A DNA stretch of 64,000 nucleotides from Myxococcales bacterium (GCA_022563535.1 JADFNE010000001.1:109080-173079), one strand, 5' to 3'. Counted from the first letter of the stretch, positions 43,350 through 53,063 are shown. A program made the numbers and translations. Notes: a model not told the origin generated them from the letters alone.

Positions 43350-44573
43350 ATGGAAACAGAATTCATTGGACGTCAACCGATCGTAAATCGCAACCAAGCG
43401 ATTTTGGGATATCGACTGCTGTACGGCGGTGCATCGGATGTCCAGTACGACCCGACCCAAAAGAAGATCGCGATCCAGACTCCCGAACGAAATCTCGCAC
43501 TCCAGTTCGAAGAAGTCTTGAGCGGCGCCACGGGATTCGTCGAGGTGGACATCGAGGCGTTGAACAGCGAGTTCGTCGATGCGCTCGAACCCCAGCAGTT
43601 CGTCATCGAGATTGGTTCACTCGAGGGTCACGATGCAAAGGCGGTTGCAAAGCGCTGTCGTGAACTGCGCAAGCGCGGACTCAGAATTTGCCTCGGCAAC
43701 TATCAACGCCGAGACAACCGACAGATCCTGCTCGAACACGCCAGCTACATCAAGATTGACGCGATTGCGACGTCGGACTCGGAGGTCAGGACCATCGTCC
43801 GACGCATGCGAAGCAGCAACGTCAAGATCATGGCTTCTCGAGTCGATCTCCCCTCGCAGTTCGACAACCTGGTCGATCGCGGAATTGATCTATTTCAGGG
43901 CTACTTCTACGCCCGGCACGATCCGGAAACGGAGCGGGAGTTGAGCCCGGATCGGGCGACGATCGTCGATTTGCTGACCCGGTCCAGTACCGGAGTCGAA
44001 CTGAGCGAGATCGACGACGCCTTCAAGCGAAACGCAAACCTCAGCGTCAGCTTGTTGCGGCTCGTCAACGGCCTGCAACTCGCGCGCTCGAACAAAATTG
44101 ACACCGTCAGCCAGGCGCTTGTGATGATCGGAACCCACGGGTTGTCTCGCTGGCTCAATATTCTCTTGTTTGCAGGGGGGGCAGAAGACGGGCCGCCGAG
44201 TCCGCTATTCAAGCTGGCCTCGACCCGCGGCAGACTGATGGAATTGCTTCAGCTCGACCTCCTGGGTCCGGATCCCGATCGCGAGCAGCTGGGGATCGCA
44301 AATCGCGCCTTCTTGATCGGGATGCTTTCTCTTGCCCACGTAGTCCTGGGCGTATCGGAACAGAAGGCTCTCGACGAACTCAACTTGAGCAAGGAAATCC
44401 GTTCTGCACTCGATTCGTATCAAGGGCAGGCCGGCGTTCTCCTGCGACTCACCAAATGCATCGAGGCATCGGATCACGATACCGCCCAGGAGATCCGCGA
44501 CGCACTGGGTCTCAGCCGAGAGCAGCTCAAAAAGGCCCAGCTCGAGAGCTTCAGCTGGGTGAACGCGCTCTAG
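43350..44573 (+). CDS. EAL-HDOD signalling protein with degenerate EAL domain
   Basis: 407 aa, YuxH-type. An N-terminal EAL-like domain (about 1-200) is followed by an HDOD domain (about 205-400; SVSLLRLVNG, VSQALVMIGTHGLSRWLNILLF). EAL catalytic residues are lost: the expected Glu of the YELL motif is Arg (GYRLLYGG), and the Asp-Asp pair is Gly-Asn (CLGNYQRR). It is therefore unlikely to hydrolyse cyclic di-GMP and may bind it or act as an adaptor. ATG 43350 follows GGCGGGA. It lies downstream of the CBS protein, with alternative hairpins between. Confidence 0.9.
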   Translation: METEFIGRQPIVNRNQAILGYRLLYGGASDVQYDPTQKKIAIQTPERNLALQFEEVLSGATGFVEVDIEALNSEFVDALEPQQFVIEIGSLEGHDAKAVAKRCRELRKRGLRICLGNYQRRDNRQILLEHASYIKIDAIATSDSEVRTIVRRMRSSNVKIMASRVDLPSQFDNLVDRGIDLFQGYFYARHDPETERELSPDRATIVDLLTRSSTGVELSEIDDAFKRNANLSVSLLRLVNGLQLARSNKIDTVSQALVMIGTHGLSRWLNILLFAGGAEDGPPSPLFKLASTRGRLMELLQLDLLGPDPDREQLGIANRAFLIGMLSLAHVVLGVSEQKALDELNLSKEIRSALDSYQGQAGVLLRLTKCIEASDHDTAQEIRDALGLSREQLKKAQLESFSWVNAL

Positions 44574-44611
44574 GAGCCTGCGCCTTCTGCCGCGCAGATT
44601 CCTAGCCGGGA

Positions 44612-45166
44612 TCAGGTCGTTTCGACGCCCCGGGTCATGATGACCTTCCCCGACCGGATCAGCTCACTCAACTCGAAGGGCTTCAACAAGAGAATCAAGG
44701 CATCGATCTTGTCGCTGCTGCCATAGGCCCGAACCACCAGGCTCTCGGTTCCGTAGTCCACCACCCGCGCCTTGAACTGGTCGACGATCTGCAAGATCTG
44801 GGTGCGCTCGTCGATGCTGCACTCAATTTTCAGCAGGGCGATCTCGGCCTCGATGATCGCCGCGCCCGTGTGGTCGAACGCGTGGACCACGTCCACCAGC
44901 TTGGCCAACTGCTTGATGATCTGTTGCAGGGTCGAGGGATCGCCGGAGCAGGTGATGGTCATGCGCGAAAAACCACCGCGCGCGCCCGGGCTCACCACCA
45001 GGCTTTCGATGTTGTAACCCCGTCGGGCAAAGACTATCGCGACACGCACCAGAACGCCCGGCCGGTCGTGGACGAACAGCGAAATGGTATGCACCTGGTC
45101 CTCGGCGATTGTCGAGGGCTGTTGCGGCAGCGAGGTGCTGGGTTCGAGAGTCTGCGGTGCGCTCAT
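44612..45166 (-). CDS. ilvN: Acetolactate synthase small (regulatory) subunit
   Basis: 184 aa regulatory subunit of acetohydroxyacid synthase. The ACT domain opens HTISLFVHDRPGVLVRVAIVFARRGYNIESL (about 26-56), the valine-binding region. A C-terminal ferredoxin-like ACT-like part ends GKVIMTRG. It raises activity of IlvB and gives feedback control by branched-chain amino acids. ATG 45166 was chosen: it lies just after the ilvB stop and has GGGGAG about nine bases upstream. The short Ser/Pro/Gln-rich N-terminal extension is unusual but minor. Confidence 0.94.
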   Translation of the reverse strand: MSAPQTLEPSTSLPQQPSTIAEDQVHTISLFVHDRPGVLVRVAIVFARRGYNIESLVVSPGARGGFSRMTITCSGDPSTLQQIIKQLAKLVDVVHAFDHTGAAIIEAEIALLKIECSIDERTQILQIVDQFKARVVDYGTESLVVRAYGSSDKIDALILLLKPFELSELIRSGKVIMTRGVETT

Positions 45167-45167
45167 T

Positions 45168-46889
45168 TCAGGTGCTCCCCGTGGGCTTTGCAAGCTTGTG
45201 CTTTGGCTTCTCGATCAACATACCGCTGAGCGGTGCGCCGGCTGGGATCATCGGAAACACGTTGTCTTCCTTGACGACTTCGGCGACCACCACGCAGGGC
45301 CCCTCGTTGTAGTCATGTGCTTCTTGCAGGATGCGATCGACGTCGGCAGATCGCTTGATGCGGAACGCCTTGACGCCGTACGCCCGGGCAAGCTTGACGA
45401 AGTCGGGGTTGCCCTCGAGGTCCACGCCAGAATATCTGTTTTCGAAAAACATCTCCTGCCACTGTCGAACCATGCCGAGAAAGTTGTTGTTGATGATGAG
45501 GCATTTAATGGGGAGTTTGTGAATCTGCGCCGTCGCTAGCTCGGCCTGAGTCATCTGGAAGCCTCCGTCGCCACAGACCGCCCACACGGCTTTGTTCGGG
45601 CAGCCGAACTGAGCACCGATCGCCGAGGGCAGGCCAAAGCCCATCGTGCCCGCGCCCCCGGAACTGATCCAGTGCCGGTTGTTCGTCGAAAGACAAAATT
45701 GCGCGGCCCACATCTGATGCTGGCCGACGTCGGTCGTAATGATCGCGTGCCCCTGAGTCACGTGGTGCAGGCGGTCGAGCACGTGTTGTGTGCGCAGGCC
45801 ACCTTGCTTCGGGTACTTCAGCGGATATTGCTTGCGCCACGCAGCGCATTGATCGAGCCAGTCTTCGGTGTCGGCGGGCTCGATCAACGGCAACAGGTCT
45901 TCGATCACGAGCCGGGCGTCCCCTTCGATGAAGAGATCGGGCTGCAAGATCTTGTTGTTCTCCGCGGGATCGATGTCGACGTGGATCTTCACGGCGTCGA
46001 CACAGAATTCGTCGAGCTTGCCGGTGATGCGATCGTCCCAGCGCGCGCCAATCGACATGATCAGGTCACAACCGCAGACGGCCTTGTTCGCATAGGCTGT
46101 GCCGTGCATGCCCAACATCCCGAGGTGCAGAGGGTGAGTCTCGTCGGTGGCACCCTTGCCGAGCAATGTGTTGACGATCGGCGTGCGCAGTTTTTCCGCC
46201 AGGCTCATGATCACTTTGCCCGCGCCGGAAATCACAGCGCCATTCCCCACGTAGAGCACCGGTCGTTTGGAGGCTTTGAGCAATTCCGCGGCTTGTTCGA
46301 TCTGGCTCGCCTCGGCCCGCCCGGGAATTCGGTAGCCGGGGAGTTCGAGTTCGTTCTCGTCCACGAAGGGGGCATCGCATTCGCCCTGGGTGACGTCCTT
46401 CGGCAAATCGATCAAGACGGGGCCCGGCCGACCGGTGGTTGCGATGTAAAACGCTTCCTTGGTCACCCGGGGCACATCCGCCGCATCTCTCACCAGGTAG
46501 CTGTGCTTCACGACCGGGTAGGTGAGCCCGGTGACATCGGCTTCCTGAAACGCGTCTGAGCCCAGCAGAGAAACCAGCTGCTGGCCGCACAGTACGATGA
46601 TGGGCACCGAATCCATGTGCGCTGTGAGCAGGCCTGTAATCGTGTTCGTCGCACCCGGGCCGGAGGTGACGAGCACGACTCCCGGCCGCCCGGTCGCTCG
46701 GGCATAACCGTCCGCCATATGGGTGGCGCCTTGTTCGTGTCGCGTGAGGACGAGTTTGATGCGCGAATCGACAAGAGCATCGAAAATAGGCATCGCAGCG
46801 CCACCCGAGAGTCCAAAGATGTACTCCACTCCCTCTCTTTCGAGGCATTGGATGAGTTTCTCTGCTCCAGTCGGAAGTTGAGTATCCAT
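45168..46889 (-). CDS. ilvB: Acetolactate synthase large (catalytic) subunit
   Basis: 573 aa, ThDP- and FAD-dependent; condenses two pyruvates, or pyruvate and 2-ketobutyrate, in the first shared step of valine, leucine and isoleucine synthesis. The catalytic Glu lies in [18 protein letters not shown], and the ThDP/Mg site is [16 protein letters not shown]...[12 protein letters not shown] and the HLGMLGMHG region are also typical. It is co-transcribed with ilvN, whose start is two bases past the stop. ilvC is not in the window. It has a long AT-rich leader (46890-47240). Confidence 0.96.
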   Translation of the reverse strand: MDTQLPTGAEKLIQCLEREGVEYIFGLSGGAAMPIFDALVDSRIKLVLTRHEQGATHMADGYARATGRPGVVLVTSGPGATNTITGLLTAHMDSVPIIVLCGQQLVSLLGSDAFQEADVTGLTYPVVKHSYLVRDAADVPRVTKEAFYIATTGRPGPVLIDLPKDVTQGECDAPFVDENELELPGYRIPGRAEASQIEQAAELLKASKRPVLYVGNGAVISGAGKVIMSLAEKLRTPIVNTLLGKGATDETHPLHLGMLGMHGTAYANKAVCGCDLIMSIGARWDDRITGKLDEFCVDAVKIHVDIDPAENNKILQPDLFIEGDARLVIEDLLPLIEPADTEDWLDQCAAWRKQYPLKYPKQGGLRTQHVLDRLHHVTQGHAIITTDVGQHQMWAAQFCLSTNNRHWISSGGAGTMGFGLPSAIGAQFGCPNKAVWAVCGDGGFQMTQAELATAQIHKLPIKCLIINNNFLGMVRQWQEMFFENRYSGVDLEGNPDFVKLARAYGVKAFRIKRSADVDRILQEAHDYNEGPCVVVAEVVKEDNVFPMIPAGAPLSGMLIEKPKHKLAKPTGST

Positions 46890-47330
46890 GTTCTGAGTTT
46901 TTCCGTAGTTTGTGAGGCAAATTGTACTTATTCAGAAGGGCGTAAGACCAATAAATACATCAATCGAACTCTTATTGGCTTACATCGGAATAATTTCAGT
47001 CAATATCGCGAATTTTTGGACCGAGATCCATCAGAATCCATAAAATATCGATCAAAATCGTCTATTTTTGCAATAACTTCGATATTTCGAGTCTCAAAGC
47101 CTTCAAGAATCGTGATCAATATCTTTAAGTTGAGTTCTCGGTCTCTTTTGGCGAACCCGATGTAGCAGACGAGGCGCGAATTCCGCCTTTCTTCACATCT
47201 TCAAAGGGCCATCTAGTGCCTTTTTGGCAGGAACACTCCCAGAATGCATCGGTCGCGGGTCTGTTTTAGACCGGAAGGGGCAATTCTCACCGCCGATTCA
47301 AAGCTCCGTGGCCGAAATACCCTTCAAAGC
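46890..47330. promoter_or_regulatory. AT-rich divergent control region of ilvB and the GlnE-like gene
   Basis: 441 bases without a gene. From about 46900 to 47160 the sequence is much richer in A and T than its surroundings, with several related ATATCG-containing boxes (near 47003, 47045, 47089 and 47122). A leftward TTGACT is near 47000, but no convincing -10 or leader peptide with runs of Ile/Leu/Val codons was found. It probably holds the ilvB promoter, perhaps with curved DNA or a global-regulator site. Confidence 0.5.
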
Positions 47331-48785
47331 ATGAACGGGACCGTTGTGCCCCGTCAAAGCCAGCGGTGGAGTGATGGATTGGATTCCCTGATCAGCTCGG
47401 TTCTCGAAAGCCTGATGCGACATGAAGCCCCGTCGCTTCGGTCGCTGGAAATTGCGGGGGAGCAGGATCCCAGCGGAGCAGCTCGCGCGCTCCTGCAGGC
47501 GGCCAGCCTCGAAGAACTCGCGGCGAGTCGCGCTTCCTGGGTGCCCGCGTTGATGGTCTCGGCGCGTCCCGGACTGGGCGCATCCCGGCTCTACGAACTC
47601 GCGCAGGCCTACACCAAGCAAACTGGCGAGCATCTCGATCCCGCCCGCATGCCGGCGTTGGCCCTGGTTCTCGGCTCCAGTGAGCGGATGGGTCGGCTGC
47701 TGGTAGACAACCCCGAATGGGCGGACGATCTGGTCGGCGATCCCCCGGCTCCTCCCGATCTCTCTGGTTCGGCACCCAGTTTCGAAGCCGTTCGCGAATC
47801 GCAGTCTCGCGGCATGTTGAGCACCGTTGCGCGAGAACTCATCGGCTGCCCTCTCGAGACCACGTTCGCCGAACTGACCGGTCTGGCCGAGGTCTGCCTG
47901 GAAACCGCGCTTCAATGTGCGAGCGCCGAAACCGGGGTAGTGGCCCCCGCCATGTTCGCCCTCGGTCAGTTTGGGGGCTGTGAATTGGGTCTGTCGCCGG
48001 AGGTGGATCTTCTCTTCATCGACCTCAGGGACGGCGAGCTGTGCGCGGAGCGCCGTGCTCAGGTCGATTTGCTGCTCGACCATCTTCAGCGCGAACTCGC
48101 TGCGACTTGCGGGCGGGGGGCCTCCTATCAAGTGGATTTCTCCCAGCGACCCAACGGTGTTGTGGCGCTCGGAATTGGCGCTGCGCTCGACTACTTCAGC
48201 GGCGAAGCTCCCCTCGCCGAGCGGCGTCTCTTCGAACGGATTCGGCCTCTGCAAGCTGATCCGGCGCTCGCCGAGGAGTTGCTTTGCGGCCTGGCGCAAG
48301 GCTCCGGCTCAGCCGGCTTGCAGGGTTTGATCGACGACGAGCTGAAGGACCGGGCGGAACGCGCCGCCAAGCAGGCGAAAGACGATCTGATCCGGGGGAA
48401 CGGGGGCGTCCGCGACATCGAGGCCATTGTTCACATCCAGCGGGCTGCGGCGGCGGAACCGCTCAAATCCGGAGAAGGGCGCTCAATCCTGTCTACGCTC
48501 TACCAACTTGGCGCATCCGGGGTCATGGCTTCGGAGGCGTCAGCAGAGCTTGCGGACGCCTATTCTTGGCTGCGTCGTGCCGAACATTCCATGCAACTCG
48601 TGGACTCGGGTTCCTCCCGTTGCATCCCCGCCGATCCCCAGGGGCAAATCGTTCTTGCGCGCTGTATGGGCTATCGAGAACCCGAGGCGAGTCGAGCTCG
48701 CGAGCGACTGCTCGCAGACAGGCAACAGATCCAGCAAGAAGTCCAAGATCAATTCGAAAAATGCTTGCTCGCTCCGGAGCGCTGA
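47331..48785 (+). CDS. Half-length GlnE-like adenylyltransferase homolog, degenerate
   Basis: About 484 aa, against roughly 950 for glutamine synthetase adenylyltransferase GlnE. It covers one GlnE half. FALGQFGGCELGLSPEVDLLF aligns with the nucleotidyltransferase motif LGMGKLGG-x-EL-x2-SSDIDLIF. QVDFSQRPNG follows the VDMRLRP-x-G block, and IRGNGGVRDIEAIVHIQ the GRGGIREIEF block. The motif is altered: D-x-D became E-x-D and the Lys-Leu-Gly-Gly loop is changed. Activity is doubtful. ATG 47331 is taken as start; ATG 47244 would add 29 unusual residues. It is divergent from ilvB. Confidence 0.72.
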   Translation: MNGTVVPRQSQRWSDGLDSLISSVLESLMRHEAPSLRSLEIAGEQDPSGAARALLQAASLEELAASRASWVPALMVSARPGLGASRLYELAQAYTKQTGEHLDPARMPALALVLGSSERMGRLLVDNPEWADDLVGDPPAPPDLSGSAPSFEAVRESQSRGMLSTVARELIGCPLETTFAELTGLAEVCLETALQCASAETGVVAPAMFALGQFGGCELGLSPEVDLLFIDLRDGELCAERRAQVDLLLDHLQRELAATCGRGASYQVDFSQRPNGVVALGIGAALDYFSGEAPLAERRLFERIRPLQADPALAEELLCGLAQGSGSAGLQGLIDDELKDRAERAAKQAKDDLIRGNGGVRDIEAIVHIQRAAAAEPLKSGEGRSILSTLYQLGASGVMASEASAELADAYSWLRRAEHSMQLVDSGSSRCIPADPQGQIVLARCMGYREPEASRARERLLADRQQIQQEVQDQFEKCLLAPER

Positions 48786-48973
48786 GCTGCGCGTCTGCGT
48801 TTCCGCGGCCTATCGCCTGGGTCGCTCTTCGAGGTTGATTTCAGGGAGCGGGCTGCCGATCAAAACGATAAGCTGGGCGGTGTTGTTGGAGCGTTTTTTG
48901 CAAGCGGTGGACCAACCTGAACGTTTACCGCACTTCGAAGGGCATTTGGGCAGGTAGATAGGAGCGACGCAAC

Positions 48974-49255
48974 GTGGAAAAACTGAGCAGAGCTGGCGAT
49001 TCCCCGCACGTGCATGTTTCCCGAGCGATCGGTCCGCGTATCGCGACAGTGATTTTGTTGGTCAGCCTCGGTCTCGCAACCGCGTCCCCGGCTCTCGCTG
49101 ATCCCTACGACAAGGAACGAGCAGGCCATCCACTTCGCGTCGCGGCCTATGTCCTGTATCCGATCGGAGCGCTGATCGATATCCTGATCATGCGTCCCGC
49201 CCATTGGCTGATCAGTCAGGAGCCCTTCAAGGGCGCTGTGGGTCATAAGGACTGA
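48974..49255 (+). CDS. Small exported or membrane protein upstream of LPS-export genes
   Basis: 93 aa. A hydrophobic segment (about 20-42) ends in ASPALADP, a plausible signal peptide, after a 20-residue polar start. The rest, with HPLRVAAYVLYPIGALIDILIMRPAHWLISQEPFKGAVGH, contains a short hydrophobic stretch and a tryptophan/proline-rich end. I recall similar small proteins from deltaproteobacterial genomes but know no function. GTG 48974 has AGGAG upstream. It lies 66 bases before the lptC-like gene and may belong to that operon. Confidence 0.65.
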   Translation: MEKLSRAGDSPHVHVSRAIGPRIATVILLVSLGLATASPALADPYDKERAGHPLRVAAYVLYPIGALIDILIMRPAHWLISQEPFKGAVGHKD

Positions 49256-49321
49256 TCTACTGTGAATTCGCGAGAGCGATTCGATCAACGAAAACCCTTG
49301 ACGGACGGCGATTGAATTCCA

Positions 49322-49981
49322 ATGACACCCAAAGGCATGGAGCTTGCGTCATTGGCACGGGTACGAAAATTGCAGCGATTGCGTCAAGGGAAGCGTCGAA
49401 TCCGCGCCGAACTGGCGACACCCACAGGCCGGCGACCGCAGTGGACACTGGGGGCCGGCTCTTTCGTCTCGATCGTTCTGCTCGCCCTTGCGCTCGCGGC
49501 TGCGACGAGCGCCGATCCGACGCCGAGCCTCGATGTCGAAGGCATGACCTTCGTGGCGAGCCGCGAAGACGGCGACGCTGTGATTCTTCACGCCGAACAT
49601 GCTCGATTCGACACCAAGGCCAAGAAGGCGTACTTGCTGGTCGTGGACGCAACGATTCCGTCGAAATCGGAGCAGTCGGGTTTCACGATGCGCTGTGATT
49701 CGGGGGTCGTAGATCTCGAAAGCAACGACTTCGAGGCGATTGGTAACGTCAAGGGGCAGGCCGACAGCGGCGAGATCTTCCAGACCGACTGGGTGCGTTA
49801 CGACCACGCAAATGGGATTCTATTCACAGAATCACCGGTACTGATCACTGACGGGGGCACCACGATCCGCGGCGGCGGCTTCCGTTACGACGTCAGCGAA
49901 CGCCGCTTCCAGATGACCGGCGGTGCGCAAGTCGTTCAGACAGTAAACGACGATACTGCGAAAGAGGAGAATGTCCCTTGA
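49322..49981 (+). CDS. lptC: LptC-like LPS export protein
   Basis: 219 aa, bitopic. A basic N-terminus and one membrane helix (about 45-62) anchor a periplasmic domain of beta strands (LDVEGMTFVASREDGD; IRGGGFRYDVSERRFQMTGG) in the LptC/OstA jellyroll style. LptC receives LPS from the LptBFG pump and hands it to LptA. Identification rests on fold pattern and on position directly before lptA and lptB. Its stop overlaps the lptA start (TTGA). The N-terminal cytoplasmic part is longer than in E. coli. Confidence 0.8.
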   Translation: MTPKGMELASLARVRKLQRLRQGKRRIRAELATPTGRRPQWTLGAGSFVSIVLLALALAAATSADPTPSLDVEGMTFVASREDGDAVILHAEHARFDTKAKKAYLLVVDATIPSKSEQSGFTMRCDSGVVDLESNDFEAIGNVKGQADSGEIFQTDWVRYDHANGILFTESPVLITDGGTTIRGGGFRYDVSERRFQMTGGAQVVQTVNDDTAKEENVP

Positions 49982-50667
49982 GCGTTTCCTTCTCAAAGGC
50001 GGTCCTGATCGGTTGCGGCCTGGTTGTCTCGTTGGTCGCGGTTTGTACGGCAGACGAATCGCCGACCATTCTCGTGAAGCCAGTTTCCGACGCGCGCGAG
50101 CAGCCGTCCAATTCGGTCTCGAGTCTGGAAGCACGGACTGCCGGGGAAGAGTCCCCCGCAGCGGTCGCGGCGGCACCCGAGACTTCGAAACTTCCGTCGC
50201 CGACGACCCTGGGGAGTCGGACCAATTTTCTGAAAGTCAGTCGCGATGAACCCATCGAAATCGTCTCCGATGAACTCGAAGTCGTTGCGGTGGGCGACGC
50301 GAGAAAATTTACCTTCACCAATCATGTACACGTGGTGCAGGGGGATATGCAGTTGTTCGCCGGCCATTTGGAGGCGATTTATCCCGCAGGTGCATCCCAG
50401 CCCGAGCGACTCGATGCCCGCCGGAATGTGCGTCTGCTCGAAGGCGATCTCGAAGTGCGCTGCAACGAGGTGACCTACTTGCGCGAAGACGGATTGGTGA
50501 TCTGCCGGGGCGACGCTCTGCTACTGCAGGGTTGTGACGAAGTCCGCGGCGAGCAGATCGAGTTCTACCTCGACCAGGAGCGCGTCAAGGTTCTGGGTGC
50601 GGCATCGGTTTTGTTGCGGTTCGAGCGAGACGTCGAGTCGGATTGCGCAGCCAGGAGCAACGGTTGA
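49978..50667 (+). CDS. lptA: LptA-like periplasmic LPS transport protein
   Basis: 229 aa. The signal peptide (about 1-22) is followed by an unusual 50-residue Ser/Ala/Pro-rich linker, then the OstA-like beta domain (about 78-220; EPIEIVSDELEVVAVGDARKF, ARRNVRLLEGDLEVRCNEVTYL). LptA forms the periplasmic bridge that carries LPS to the outer membrane. The TTG start overlaps the lptC stop and has GAGGAG nine bases upstream. The stop overlaps the lptB start by one base (TGATG). Confidence 0.85.
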   Translation: MSVSFSKAVLIGCGLVVSLVAVCTADESPTILVKPVSDAREQPSNSVSSLEARTAGEESPAAVAAAPETSKLPSPTTLGSRTNFLKVSRDEPIEIVSDELEVVAVGDARKFTFTNHVHVVQGDMQLFAGHLEAIYPAGASQPERLDARRNVRLLEGDLEVRCNEVTYLREDGLVICRGDALLLQGCDEVRGEQIEFYLDQERVKVLGAASVLLRFERDVESDCAARSNG

Positions 50668-51395
50668 TGGGAGAGACGCTCGTCGCAGAGGGACTGGTGA
50701 AACGCTACGGGGAAAAGCGGGCGGTTCACGGCGTAAGCCTGACCGTCTCGGCTGGCGAAGTGGTGGGGCTGTTGGGTCCGAATGGAGCGGGCAAGACCAC
50801 GACCTTCAACATGATTGCGGGCAGTGTGCGCCCGACCGAAGGTCGCATCTTCCTGGGAGAGCGCGAAATCACTCATCTCCCGATGTATCGCCGGGCCAGG
50901 CTGGGGCTGACCTATCTCCCCCAGGAGCCTTCAATTTTCCGCAAGCTCTCGGTGGCGGACAATGTCAACGCGATACTTGAAACCGTCGAACCCAACCGGT
51001 CGAAGCGCCGGGAGCGGTTGGCGCAGTTGCTCGCAGAACTCGGTCTGACCAAACTGGCTTCGAATCGCGGTGATACCCTGTCCGGCGGTGAGCGACGCCG
51101 AGTAGAAATCACTCGGGCTCTGGTACTCGATCCGCGTTTCATCCTGCTCGACGAGCCCTTCGCGGGGGTGGATCCGATCGCCGTAATCGATATTCAAAAA
51201 ATCATTGAACAGCTGAAAGATCGAGGGATCGGAGTGGTCATCACGGATCACAATGTGCGTGAAACACTTTCGATCTGCGATCGGGCGTACATCATCAAGG
51301 ATGGTGAAATTTTGAGACTCGGTACTCCAGCGGAAATCGCAGACGATCCGCGGGTGCGCGAAGTCTACCTGGGCCAGAACTTTCGGCTCAACTGA
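50667..51395 (+). CDS. lptB: LPS export ABC transporter ATPase
   Basis: 242 aa cytoplasmic ATPase that powers LPS extraction with LptF and LptG (not in the window). Walker A is GPNGAGKTTTFNMIAG, the signature LSGGERRRVEITRAL, Walker B FILLDEPFAGVDPIAV, and the switch VITDHNVRET. FAGVDP is typical of LptB rather than branched-chain amino-acid ATPases. AGGAG lies nine bases before ATG 50667; an upstream GTG-type start at 50643 would overlap lptA. It is followed by rpoN, a conserved order in proteobacteria. Confidence 0.95.
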   Translation: MGETLVAEGLVKRYGEKRAVHGVSLTVSAGEVVGLLGPNGAGKTTTFNMIAGSVRPTEGRIFLGEREITHLPMYRRARLGLTYLPQEPSIFRKLSVADNVNAILETVEPNRSKRRERLAQLLAELGLTKLASNRGDTLSGGERRRVEITRALVLDPRFILLDEPFAGVDPIAVIDIQKIIEQLKDRGIGVVITDHNVRETLSICDRAYIIKDGEILRLGTPAEIADDPRVREVYLGQNFRLN

Positions 51396-51470
51396 CGAGC
51401 GGTGAAATTGAAATTGGAAGCGCAACACATGGTTTTCGAAGTTCCGGATAGAGTAGGGAGCGCTTAGAAC

Positions 51471-53063
51471 GTGGCGATCGAACTGAGACTTCAGCTCAAG
51501 TTGACGCAGCAACTGGTGATGACTCCCCAATTGCAGCAGGCCATCAAGCTATTGCAGTTGAACCGACTCGAACTCGTGAACGAGGTGCAAAAGGAACTCA
51601 CCGAGAATCCTGTGCTCGAGGAAGTCGAGGGAGAAGACGAGCCCACGCCCGGCGAAATCGCCGACATGACTCCCGGTGAAGAGCGCACCGAACCAGAGAC
51701 CGGGTCCCGGGATTTGAACGAAGACCCCGTGGCTGCGGATCTCGAAGGATTGCCCAAGGAATTTCTCAATTCCCTGGAAACTGGGCCACAAGTCGAAGGC
51801 GACGCGGCGTCGGTCGAGGCGCCAAGAACCGAAGCGGAGACTGCCGCTGCCGATGTCGAAGCCACGAACGCCGAGAAGATCGCCGACGTCGAATGGGACG
51901 ACTACATGGACGCCAACCCCCAGACGGGATTGGCGCCAATCAACCGTGACGACGATCAGCGGCGATCGCTCGAAGCCACGCTCACCCGCCGGCCGACCTT
52001 GGCGGAGCATCTCGAGTGGCAATTGCAACTGTCCGTATTCACGGACGCTGAGCGCGAAGCGGCTCGTTGGATCATTGGAAATCTCGACGACGACGGGTAT
52101 CTGCAAGCGACCGTCGAAGATGTTGCGCGCCAGTCCGGCGTCCCGTTCGAGCATGTCGAGAGCGCATTGGTTCTGGTACAGAAGCTGGACCCGACGGGAG
52201 TCGCCGCTCGCGATCTTCGCGAGTGTTTGCTGCTCCAACTCGAAGTGGCCGAAATAGACAACCCGCTGGTCTTGCGCATCGTGCGCGATTATTTCGAGTT
52301 GCTCAAGAAGCGGGACTTCCGCGGACTGACTCGAAATCTAGGCGTGGCCATCGAAGAGATTGCCGTCGCCTGCAAACTGATTGCGCAACTCGAGCCGCGT
52401 CCGGGTCGAGCATTTTCCGGCGACGATCCGATCTACATCACCCCGGACATTTATGTCTACAAGGTGGCAAATGAATTTCACATTCTGCTCAACGAGGATG
52501 GGCTACCCAAGCTCCGGATCAACAGCGTCTACAAGGATGTCGTCGCCAAAGATGAACATGCCTCGAAGGACGCCAAGGAATATGTCCACGAGAAGCTGCG
52601 GGCTGCAATTTGGCTGATTCGTTCGATTCATCAGCGACAGCGTACGATCTACCGGGTGATGGAGAGCATCATTCGCTACCAGGGAGATTTCTTCGACCGC
52701 GGAATCAATTTTTTGCGGCCGCTGAATCTGCGCGACGTGGCCGATGACATCGAAATGCACGAGTCGACCGTCAGCCGGGTTACCACCAATAAATACGTCC
52801 ACACGCCCCAGGGTATTTTCGAACTCAAATACTTTTTCAATTCGAGTATCGGGTCGGTGGTCGGAAATGCGGTGGCGAGCGAGAGCGTAAAAGCGAAGAT
52901 TCGCAAAATTATCGCCAATGAGGACTCACGGCGGCCGCTGTCCGACCAGCGGATCGCTGAGATGCTGAAATCGGCCAATATCGACATTGCCCGGCGTACA
53001 GTGACGAAATATCGCGAAGCGATGAACGTTTTGTCCTCGACGAAGCGTCGTCAAGTGGGATAG
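51471..53063 (+). CDS. rpoN: RNA polymerase sigma-54 factor
   Basis: 530 aa sigma-54. The Gln/Leu-rich activator-contact region is at the very N-terminus (LKLTQQLVMTPQLQQAIKLLQ). An acidic linker (about 45-145) is followed by the core-binding domain and the DNA-binding domain. The RpoN box near the C-terminus reads ARRTVTKYREAMN (about 507-519). It directs transcription from -24/-12 promoters with AAA+ activators; none is encoded in this window. GTG 51471 is the start. ptsN follows after 27 bases, without the hpf gene often found between them. Confidence 0.97.
   Translation: MAIELRLQLKLTQQLVMTPQLQQAIKLLQLNRLELVNEVQKELTENPVLEEVEGEDEPTPGEIADMTPGEERTEPETGSRDLNEDPVAADLEGLPKEFLNSLETGPQVEGDAASVEAPRTEAETAAADVEATNAEKIADVEWDDYMDANPQTGLAPINRDDDQRRSLEATLTRRPTLAEHLEWQLQLSVFTDAEREAARWIIGNLDDDGYLQATVEDVARQSGVPFEHVESALVLVQKLDPTGVAARDLRECLLLQLEVAEIDNPLVLRIVRDYFELLKKRDFRGLTRNLGVAIEEIAVACKLIAQLEPRPGRAFSGDDPIYITPDIYVYKVANEFHILLNEDGLPKLRINSVYKDVVAKDEHASKDAKEYVHEKLRAAIWLIRSIHQRQRTIYRVMESIIRYQGDFFDRGINFLRPLNLRDVADDIEMHESTVSRVTTNKYVHTPQGIFELKYFFNSSIGSVVGNAVASESVKAKIRKIIANEDSRRPLSDQRIAEMLKSANIDIARRTVTKYREAMNVLSSTKRRQVG

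Noticed and set aside
49352..49375. TTGGCACG followed by TTGCA, like a sigma-54 promoter near lptC
   Set aside because: Spacing between the two elements is about ten bases, too long for a -24/-12 promoter, and it lies inside the lptC coding region.
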